From positions 636-10,249 of the forward strand of contig VBNZ01000181.1 in NCBI GenBank assembly GCA_005877675.1: a stretch of 9,614 nucleotides of DNA, read 5' to 3'. The stretch comes from Gammaproteobacteria bacterium. Lineage in GTDB: Bacteria; Pseudomonadota; Gammaproteobacteria; Xanthomonadales; Rhodanobacteraceae. Every line of letters begins with the position of its first letter. Within the stretch, counting starts at the first letter, position 1. Below the pieces are notes generated by a model that ran no database searches, had not been told where the DNA came from, and was given only the letters and a program-made list of their open reading frames with translations. Of the stretch, positions 1 to 6,030 are shown one piece after another. A program made the translations under genes and the position numbers.

Positions 1-365
1 AAATTTACAAAGAGGAAATTTTCGGGCCGGTGCTGAGCATCGTGCGCGTGCCGGATTTCGCCAGCGCGGTAGAACTGGTCAACGCGCACGAATTCGGCAA
101 TGGCGTGTCGTGCTACACCTCCGACGGCGGCGTCGCGCGCGCGTTCGCGCGGCAGATCAAGGTCGGCATGGTCGGCGTCAACGTACCGATTCCCGTGCCG
201 ATGGCCTGGCACTCGTTCGGCGGCTGGAAACGCTCGCTGTTCGGCGATCACCATATCTACGGCGAGGAAGGCGTGCGCTTCTATACGCGCTACAAGAGCG
301 TGATGCAGCGCTGGCCGGATTCGATCGCCAAAGGCGCGCAGTTCACGATGCCGGTCGCACACTAG
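1..365 (+). CDS. mmsA: Methylmalonate-semialdehyde dehydrogenase (CoA-acylating), C-terminal part
   Basis: This is the last ~120 residues of an aldehyde dehydrogenase superfamily enzyme. The frame is open to the left edge (first full codon at base 3), so the gene starts outside the window. The stretch begins IYKEEIFGPVLSIVRV, the conserved EEIFGPVL block of the superfamily. It then carries the C-terminal signature of MmsA-type enzymes: PMAWHSFGGWKRSLFGDHH, followed by YGEEGVRFYTRYKSVMQRWP. From family knowledge, MmsA oxidises methylmalonate or malonate semialdehyde to propionyl-CoA or acetyl-CoA with NAD+ and CoA, in the cytoplasmic breakdown of valine and related compounds. The catalytic cysteine lies upstream and cannot be seen. 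The gene ends at TAG 363-365 and faces the peptidase gene, with a shared terminator between them. Any valine-catabolism neighbours would be outside the window. The family assignment is firm. Confidence 0.93.
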   Translation, partial: IYKEEIFGPVLSIVRVPDFASAVELVNAHEFGNGVSCYTSDGGVARAFARQIKVGMVGVNVPIPVPMAWHSFGGWKRSLFGDHHIYGEEGVRFYTRYKSVMQRWPDSIAKGAQFTMPVAH

Positions 366-410
366 CGGCGGTTTCGCCCGTGTCACGCAGTGACGCGGCG
401 CACTGCATAA

Positions 411-440
411 CAAAAAGGGGCGCTTGCGCGCCCCTTACTC
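411..440 (-). terminator. Rho-independent terminator, shared by convergent genes
   Basis: A perfect 9-bp stem (415-423 pairing with 428-436, arms aaggggcgc and gcgcccctt) closes a 4-base loop at 424-427. Read on the minus strand, the GC-rich stem is followed by TTTTTG from the A run at 412-416. This is a canonical intrinsic terminator for the peptidase gene, whose stop codon is 25 bases away at 461-463. On the plus strand the stem is followed by the weaker tract ttactcttt, so it probably also ends mmsA transcription. The hairpin is seen directly; its function is inferred from structure and its position between two convergent stop codons. Confidence 0.85.
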
Positions 441-460
441 TTTGACCGCAATCCGTCTTG

Positions 461-3328
461 TTATTTCGCGTTGACCTGCACCGGCGTCACGCTGCGTGGA
501 ATCTCGAAGCCCAGTGCATCCTGCACGCTGCTGCCGATACAGACGAAGCTTGTCTGCGGCGGGCCGCTACTCGCACCAGCGCCGGCGAAGTTGGCCGAGA
601 AGGTGATGCTGCCGCTCGAGGCCGATCCGAGCACACCGTTGGCCGGCGCGAGGCTCAGCCAGCTCGGTAGCGTTGCAGAGCAGGGTGCCGAAGAGGTCAG
701 CGTCATCGCCAGGCCCAAGCCATACGGCGAGCGGTTGTTCGACTGATTATCCCAAGCATTGTCCTTGGTCTGCGGTGCGATCGCCGCCCACAGTGCGCCG
801 CTTCCCTTCCAACTGTTGTCCCATGCCCAGCCTTCGCTGCAACTGCCTGTGTTCTTGGTGTCCTTGCACGGCAGATCCGGATACACCACGAGCCAGTAGT
901 TGCCGGCTGGTAGCGCGGTCGACTGCTTCGCGGCGGTCAGATCCAGACTGATCGTATCGCCGGCAATCTTCACGCCGGCGCCGCCCGCAGTGCTGTCATA
1001 ACTCCACACTGCTGCGCCGCCCTTGTCTGGATCGCTGCTCGGCAGCCCCTTGTTGTCGGCATAGATGCGCCAGTGCAGCGCCAGGCTCGCGCCGAACGAA
1101 GCCAGCGTGTGATTGATCGTGAAGCCCGGCGTTACGATGCTGGTCAGATTGACGGGGTCCTTGCCGCTGACGGTGAAATCATCCGCGACAAAGAAGTCCG
1201 TGTCCGCAGGTCCCAGATCGGTGTAGTGCGTGCTGAAGAAACCATAGTAGTGCTCGTTGGCCTGGTCGATCCATGCGAACGGCTGATTCGCGGCAGACAC
1301 CGGCTTGAAGATTACGGTTCCCGCGCCGGGGTTCGATACGGCGAGCTTCGCACTGCCGTTGCTCTTGCCGTTGAGCGCGATGTTCACGACATTGCCGGCG
1401 GTATTGAACGCCGGGCCGGGGACCGACACTGCCAGCGGAATATGCAGATCGGGCTGACCCGCCGACACCGGAGAATCAAATTGCGCGCCGAGGACGATAT
1501 TGGCGAAATGGAAGCCGCTATTCGGATTGAGCGCGGTGCTGTTGACATCAATCGTCAGATCCACCGTCTTGCCCGCCGCTACCGTAAACGTCGAAGGCGT
1601 TACGCTGACGACATTAGCAAGCTCGCCAGTGACCGCGACATTCCAAGTCGTCGTGCCCTTGCTCGTGCTGCGCAGCGTACGCACGAACTCGCAGGTGACT
1701 GCGCAATTGGAGTTCTGCAGGCTTGCGATATTGAGCGCGCTCGGATCGCCGCCGAAATCCGGATAGGCGTCCCAGAAATGATCAACGCGCTCGCCCAGCA
1801 CGAGACCCGCCGTGCTCGCTTCGAACGCACGCACGCGGCCCGAACCGACATCGAAGTTGCCGGCGGCAGTGACGCCGTTGGCCTTGGTGACGCCGGCCTG
1901 CTGCGCAGTCATCATGATGGCCGATTTGATTTCCTGCGGCGTCCAGTCCGGATGCAGGCCCGCGAGCAGCGCGCCGACGCCGGTGATATGCGGTGTCGCC
2001 ATCGACGTGCCGTCGTAGAATGCGACCAGATTAGGTCCGTTTTTGCTGCCGTCGTTGGCAACGGCGGCAAGCACGGAGACGCCCGGCGCGGCGATGTCAG
2101 GCTTGATCGTCTCCACGCCGACGGCAGGACCGATCAGACTGAAACCGGCGAGGCTGTCGGCTTGCGAGGCAAGACGCGTGGTGGAGAAGCCCAGCGACGC
2201 GGTGCCCGCGCTCTTGTTCGCGGCGAGATACGTGCCAAGCGCATTACCCGCACTCTGCGAAATCGAATACACCGGCACCGTTACGGTCGGCGGACCAACG
2301 GTGGGACTGAAACCGCCTTCGGCGCGGTTGTCCGCAATGATGACAGCGATGGCACCGGCGGCGATTGCGTTCGGCACCTTGACCGCGAAACCGCAAGTAC
2401 CACGGCTGATCAATGCGATCGCGTTCTTGAACGTATCCGTCGGATAGCTGCTGCAGCCATCCGCACCATGACTGGGCGCGCTCGAACTGCCAAGATCGCC
2501 GATGTCGTAGGTTGGACTGAGCGCAATCTTGGTCGTCCCCGGCAGTGCTGCTGACAGCGGCGTGTCGTAGGTGCCTTCGACAGCAGGAATGTTCTGGGTT
2601 GCCGCGGGCGGCGCGCCCGGGCCGGTGAGGCTCAGCAGCAGCGGCGCAACGCCGCCGGTCAACGTGGTCGCCGCGACCGTGGCGACCCACGGTTCGAGAT
2701 GATTGACCGTACCCGGCAAGGGTTGCGGCACACTCGTGCCCGTGTTGCCCGCCGCCGCGGCGATAAAGATGCCGGCATCGGCGGCATCGAGGAAAGCCTG
2801 CGACACAGGATCGTTCCACGGCCGGCCGCCACCGGAGATCGAGTAGTTGAGCACATCGACGCCGTCTTCGATCGCCTGCTCGACCGCACCGGCAGTCGCC
2901 GACTCTGGACAATTCACGGGCGCAGGCGCACAGGCGTAATAGACGATGAGATTCGCGTGCGGCGCGATACCCGAGATATTCGCGTTGAAGCCCGGAAAGC
3001 CCGCGGTGCGTGGGTTGCCTACGATCGTGCTCGCGGTATGGCTGCCGTGACCTTGCGTGTCTTCTACCGAGGCTGGTGCCTTGCCGTAATACTGCGCATT
3101 GATCTCGTCGTAGACACCGATCACCTTGTCGTTGCAGCCCGCAAGGCTGATGCCCTGCACGTGACAATCGCCGATATATTTGCCGGTGCCGAGCGGGTTC
3201 TTGATCGTGTAACCGCTTGCGTCGGTCGCGGCGAACGACGGCGAGAGCGAGTTGTAACCGGTATCGATATCGCCGACGACGACGCCGTCGCCCTTGAAGC
3301 CGAATTTGGAATTGAGTTCACCGAACAA
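461..3328 (-). pseudogene. Secreted subtilisin-like S8 serine peptidase with PA insert: catalytic and C-terminal part (frameshifted from its N-terminus)
   Basis: This is the catalytic body of a subtilase. Residue numbers count from the TTG at 3328, which is probably not a real start. The triad is complete: Asp22 (GDIDTG), His94 (GHGSHTAS) and Ser442 (GTSMATPH), with the oxyanion Asn195 (AAAGN). Residues ~270-380 fit a PA domain inserted between the oxyanion Asn and the Ser. A beta-sandwich, Fn3-like region follows at ~545-640. About 310 C-terminal residues then include an ADDFTV-containing segment (~680-820) rich in Trp, Gly and Asn. The frame lacks a signal peptide and has no credible start. 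It stays open upstream through codons reading WLGSPATDKYAGYTFPTLDN, but the propeptide lies in another frame. Joining the halves needs a net -1 shift (one missing base), giving ~1139 residues. A well-preserved triad argues for a recent mutation or an assembly error. The likely role is extracellular protein degradation. It ends at TAA 461-463 just before a terminator. Confidence 0.85.
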
Positions 3329-3333
3329 ATTGT

Positions 3334-3879
3334 CTAGCGTCGGAAAGGTGTATCCCGCGTATTTGTCCGTGGCCGGGCTGCCGAGCCATACTCGGGCACG
3401 ATCGACGCGACACCACTCAGGCGACCCACCGCAAATGCTTCCTGTTGAGTGAGTTCGACCACAGCGCCATTGAGCGCGTGACGATAGGTGCGCAGAAAGC
3501 TGACGCTGCGACCGATCGCGTTGGCGATCTCCATCTGATGTGCGCTCTGGCGCTCGGCGAGCTGTCCCAGATAGACCTTGGCCTCGGCGCTGTGCGTATC
3601 AAGATGCGTGCGGCCGTTGGCTTTGAGCCGCATCGGAATCAGCCCGACACCGCTGAGCGCTTTGGATTTGTCTGCGCGCATCGTGCGGTTGTGCGCAGCG
3701 AGCGCGGGCTCGGCAAAGCGCACGATATAGCGCTGCACGTCCTGCGTGCTGCGCGCTGCTGCATCCGGATGCAGTTGCGGCGCCGCTGCGACGGCGACCT
3801 GCGATACTCCGGCCGACGCGGCCAAACTCATAGCGATACTTGCCGCCAACATACGCGGCAGCGGAAAACGCGAAATCAT
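3334..3879 (-). pseudogene. N-terminal part of the same S8 peptidase: signal peptide and I9-type propeptide
   Basis: I chose the ATG at 3879-3877 because GGGGAGGG (complement of 3885-3892) sits at good Shine-Dalgarno spacing. The longer TTG start at 3894 would overlap that site. The protein opens MISRFPLPRMLAASIAMSLA and continues to a likely cleavage site after VAVAAA: a Sec signal peptide with basic n-region and Ala-rich h-region. The next ~130 residues fit an inhibitor I9 propeptide: RYIVRF near the start, then YRHALNGAVVELTQQEA and GVASIVPEY at its end. In subtilases this prodomain chaperones folding and blocks the active site until cleaved. After VPEY the frame runs into unconserved sequence (GSAARPRTNT) and stops at TAG 3336-3334, while the catalytic domain continues in the -1 frame. 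The fragment alone would give an exported propeptide without enzyme. The pairing with the downstream part is clear from domain order and adjacency. Confidence 0.85.
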
Positions 3880-3884
3880 GGATA

Positions 3885-3892
3885 CCCTCCCC
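3885..3892 (-). promoter_or_regulatory. Ribosome binding site fixing the peptidase start
   Basis: The minus strand reads GGGGAGGG here, five bases before the ATG at 3879. It is a near-ideal anti-16S match and selects this ATG over the TTG at 3894, which lies upstream of the site. Confidence 0.65.
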
Positions 3893-4071
3893 AATTGACA
3901 GGACGCCCGGCGCGGATGCCTTCACGGCTCCGGGCGGGCGCGTGCTAAGTTTGTCCGGCCGTGAACCCCGACGACTATGCTGTCGCACAAAGCGCGAACG
4001 CGGTCACTGTATAGCTACCTGCCTGTTCGGCGCAACCGGCATCGCGAGCGCCGAAATTAAGACGAAAATCG
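3893..4071. other. Divergent intergenic region between the S8 peptidase and rlmM
   Basis: This gap must hold the control regions of both divergent genes. A 7-bp inverted repeat (cgcccgg at 3904-3910, ccgggcg at 3930-3936) lies in the probable 5' leader of the peptidase. A TATAGC hexamer at 4010-4015 could be a -10 for rlmM, but no fitting -35 precedes it. I see no convincing sigma-70 promoter pair on either strand and no coding potential. Confidence 0.4.
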
Positions 4072-5118
4072 ATGAACTCATCCGGACTGATGCTCTACTG
4101 CCGCGCCGGCTTTGAAGGCGAATGCGCGCAGGAAATTTCCGCCCTCGCTAGCGCGCGCGGCGTGTACGGGCACGTACGCGCGAAACGCGACGACGCCTAT
4201 GTGGAATTCGTCGCGGATGGCGCTCGCGACGTACGGCTCGATTCGAGCCTGCCCGAGCTGATCTTCGCGCGCCAATGCCTCGCATTGTTCGCGCGGCTCG
4301 ACGATCTGCCTGCGACGGATCGCGTCACGCCGATACTCGCGGCGCTGCGCGATCGCGGTGAACGCTACGCCGACGTCCTCGTCGAGTCGCCCGACACGAA
4401 CGAAGGCAAGGCGCTCGCGCCGTTCTGCCGCAGTTTCGGCAACGCACTGCGCGGCGCGATGAAGAGCGCGCGATTGCTGGACGCGGCGGCCTCGCGACGC
4501 CTGCATGCTTTTTTCCCACAAGGCGGCAAAGTATATTTGTGCGATGCAGATGTCGAGTCGAGCTCGGCGTGGCCGCAAGGCATTCCGCGCCTGAAGTTTC
4601 CGCGTGAGGCACCGAGTCGCTCGACCCTGAAGCTCGACGAGGCGTTTGCGGTGCTGCTGAACGAGGCCGAACGCGCGCGCTGGCTCAAGCCCGGCATGAG
4701 CGCGGTCGATCTGGGCGCCGCACCGGGCGGCTGGACCTGGCAGCTCGTGCGCCGCTCGCTGCAGGTGACCGCAGTCGACAACGGCCCGATGGATGCGCCG
4801 CTGATGGAATCGGGACTGGTCACGCACGCGCGCGAGGACGGATTTCGTTTCCGCCCGAAAAAACCGGTCGACTGGCTCGTCTGCGATATGGTCGAACAGC
4901 CGCGCCGCGTCGCCGCACTGATCGCGCAGTGGCTCGCCGAGGGGCGCTGCAAGCGCGCGATTTTCAATCTCAAGCTGCCGATGAAGAAGCGCTACGAGGA
5001 GACACGTATGTGTCTGGAGCTCGTGCGCGAGGCGCTCGACGGCGATGCGGATATCCGCGCCAAGCAGCTCTACCACGATCGTGAAGAGATCACGGTGTTC
5101 GCCGCACCGACATCTTGA
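4072..5118 (+). CDS. rlmM: 23S rRNA (cytidine-2498-2'-O)-methyltransferase RlmM
   Basis: The 348-residue length and sequence match RlmM (YgdE), which uses SAM to 2'-O-methylate C2498 in the peptidyl-transferase region of 23S rRNA before the 50S subunit is assembled. The N-terminal THUMP-like half begins with LYCRAGFEGECAQEIS and contains LIFARQ. The linker holds GIPRLKFPREAPSRSTLKL (~170-188), a hallmark of the family. The Rossmann methyltransferase half has the SAM motif VDLGAAPGGWTWQL (212-225), VDNGPM (235-240), REDGFRFRP, CDMVEQP (271-277) and NLKLPMKKRYEE (299-310). Lys187, Asp272 and Lys301 fit the K-D-K catalytic set of RNA 2'-O-methyltransferases. QLYHDREEITVF closes the protein. The start at ATG 4072 gives the usual N-terminus; an alternative ATG at 4090 would trim six residues. 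The Shine-Dalgarno is weak (aagacgaaaa). The gene is divergent from the peptidase, functionally unrelated to its neighbours, and probably constitutive housekeeping. Confidence 0.95.
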   Translation: MNSSGLMLYCRAGFEGECAQEISALASARGVYGHVRAKRDDAYVEFVADGARDVRLDSSLPELIFARQCLALFARLDDLPATDRVTPILAALRDRGERYADVLVESPDTNEGKALAPFCRSFGNALRGAMKSARLLDAAASRRLHAFFPQGGKVYLCDADVESSSAWPQGIPRLKFPREAPSRSTLKLDEAFAVLLNEAERARWLKPGMSAVDLGAAPGGWTWQLVRRSLQVTAVDNGPMDAPLMESGLVTHAREDGFRFRPKKPVDWLVCDMVEQPRRVAALIAQWLAEGRCKRAIFNLKLPMKKRYEETRMCLELVREALDGDADIRAKQLYHDREEITVFAAPTS

Positions 5119-5211
5119 AGCCTTACAAAAGATTACTCCTGTCGTGTTAAACCGCTATCCTTGCCGCCTTTCGCGGGCCGCTTGTCCTGTTCCTGCCTCC
5201 AAACATATTCG

Positions 5212-5919
5212 ATGAAACGATTTCGTTCCTTTCTACCCCTGATCGTGCTGATCGCGCTTGGCATTGCCATGCTGTCGACCGGCGTGCTCGACCGCTTCCG
5301 TCCGGAGCATCTCGCGCACGAACAGGCAGCGCTGCAAGCGCAGATCGCGCTACACCCAGTGCTGGCCGCGCTGCTGCATATCGGAGCGATGACGCTGGCA
5401 ATTTCGACCGGCATTCCGGGCATGGTGGTACTCGTGTTCGCAGGCGGCATGCTGTTTGGCGTCGTGATCGGCACGCTGCTGACCATGATCGGCGTGACGC
5501 TCGGCGCGTTGATCCTGTTCCTCGCAAGCCGGCATGCATTCGGCGATCACCGCCACGCGGACGCACCCGGGCTCGTCACGCGCCTGCGCGGCGGCTATCT
5601 CGCGCACCCGGTGAGCTACACGTTCTTCCTGCGCATGGTGCCGTTTTTCCCATTTGGCGGCGTCACTGTGGCACTGGCTTGGCTGCGCTGCCCGATCTGG
5701 CTGTTCCTCACCGCGACCGCGCTCGGCGGCATGCTGATGACCGGCGTGGAAACCGCGCTCGGCGCAGCGCTGGCGAAGAACATCGGCGCGCAGCACGAGG
5801 TGAATCTGTCGATCCTGCACGATCCGGCAGTGCTGCTGCCACTCGCCGGCCTCGGCCTGCTGGCACTGGTGCCGATCCTGCTCAACAACCTGCGCGCGCG
5901 TCGCAAGCCCGAAGCCTGA
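5212..5919 (+). CDS. TVP38/TMEM64 family (VTT domain) inner-membrane protein
   Basis: This is a 235-residue polytopic membrane protein with the VTT/SNARE-associated (DedA-like) architecture. A hydrophobic segment at ~7-24 is followed by an amphipathic stretch, then membrane segments around 50-66, 68-90, 92-106, 135-158 and 160-188, and a last helix at ~206-225 before a basic C-tail (RARRKPEA). The diagnostic elements are the re-entrant-like STGIPGMVVLVFAGGMLFG (65-83) and FFLRMVPFFPFGGV (138-151), corresponding to the F-x-x-R-x-x-P-x-x-P motif of the family. DedA/VTT proteins are implicated in lipid scrambling or undecaprenyl-phosphate recycling and in membrane stress tolerance; this paralogue's substrate is unknown. 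I prefer ATG 5212 (MKRFRSFLPL) over the upstream TTG at 5161, which would add 17 poorly hydrophobic residues. No clear Shine-Dalgarno precedes either. It lies 93 bases after rlmM and 107 before the glucan synthase. A role in supplying or recycling lipid-linked material for that enzyme is speculation. Confidence 0.85.
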   Translation: MKRFRSFLPLIVLIALGIAMLSTGVLDRFRPEHLAHEQAALQAQIALHPVLAALLHIGAMTLAISTGIPGMVVLVFAGGMLFGVVIGTLLTMIGVTLGALILFLASRHAFGDHRHADAPGLVTRLRGGYLAHPVSYTFFLRMVPFFPFGGVTVALAWLRCPIWLFLTATALGGMLMTGVETALGAALAKNIGAQHEVNLSILHDPAVLLPLAGLGLLALVPILLNNLRARRKPEA

Positions 5920-5943
5920 AGGAACATTGAGGCCCTCGCCTCG

Positions 5944-5965
5944 GTTCGGTATCCTGAACAGTTCA
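5944..5965. promoter_or_regulatory. Operator-like GTTC/GAAC inverted half-sites upstream of the glucan synthase gene
   Basis: GTTC (5944-5947), GAAC (5956-5959) and GTTC (5961-5964) alternate in orientation. The last two form a perfect 11-base palindrome, tgaacagttca, at 5955-5965. The site lies 60-80 bases before the TTG start of the GH17-GT2 gene, where a repressor or activator could act. No regulator can be named, and short palindromes also arise by chance. Confidence 0.25.
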
Positions 5966-5967
5966 AC

Positions 5968-6030
5968 ATGAACGAATCCCGCGCCGGCGCGCATGCGACG
6001 GCTCAGTGCGCCACCCGAGGTAACTTTTGA
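5968..6030 (+). CDS. Possible 20-codon leader peptide overlapping the glucan synthase start
   Basis: An ATG at 5968 opens a 20-residue frame (MNESRAGAHATAQCATRGNF) ending at TGA 6028-6030. The stop overlaps the TTG start of the next gene by two bases (TTGA), an arrangement compatible with translational coupling. It has no obvious Shine-Dalgarno and no recognisable peptide, so it may be chance. Confidence 0.15.
   Translation: MNESRAGAHATAQCATRGNF
6017..6020 (+). promoter_or_regulatory. Ribosome binding site supporting a TTG start
   Basis: GAGG followed by taactt places the Shine-Dalgarno six bases before TTG 6027. An in-frame TAA at 6021-6023 excludes any longer protein, and the first in-frame ATG lies beyond the first transmembrane segment, inside the GH17 domain. 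TTG is therefore the best start. Confidence 0.6.

Noticed and set aside
1073..2554. Long plus-strand open frame (493 codons) opposite the peptidase gene
   Set aside because: It is an Arg-rich, low-complexity translation typical of the antisense of high-GC coding DNA. It has no start signal or domain, and it overlaps a clearly conserved catalytic domain on the other strand.
2244..3167. 307-codon minus-strand frame within the peptidase catalytic region
   Set aside because: It is an Arg-rich translation with no motifs. The overlapping frame carries the Asp, His, Asn and Ser active-site motifs.
3334..3400. Programmed -1 ribosomal frameshifting in the peptidase gene
   Set aside because: No X-XXY-YYZ heptamer or run longer than three bases is visible between the end of the propeptide and the TAG at 3336-3334, and this recoding is not expected for secreted subtilases.
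3983..4015. Sigma-70 promoter for rlmM (TATAGC at 4010)
   Set aside because: No acceptable -35 hexamer lies 16-18 bases upstream, so I did not annotate it as a promoter.
4078..5076. 332-codon minus-strand open frame opposite rlmM
   Set aside because: It is a GC-driven shadow. RlmM is conserved end to end on the plus strand.
5929..5942. Short hairpin (gaggc / gcctc) after the VTT gene as a terminator
   Set aside because: The stem is only 5 bp with no following T tract, too weak to support termination.
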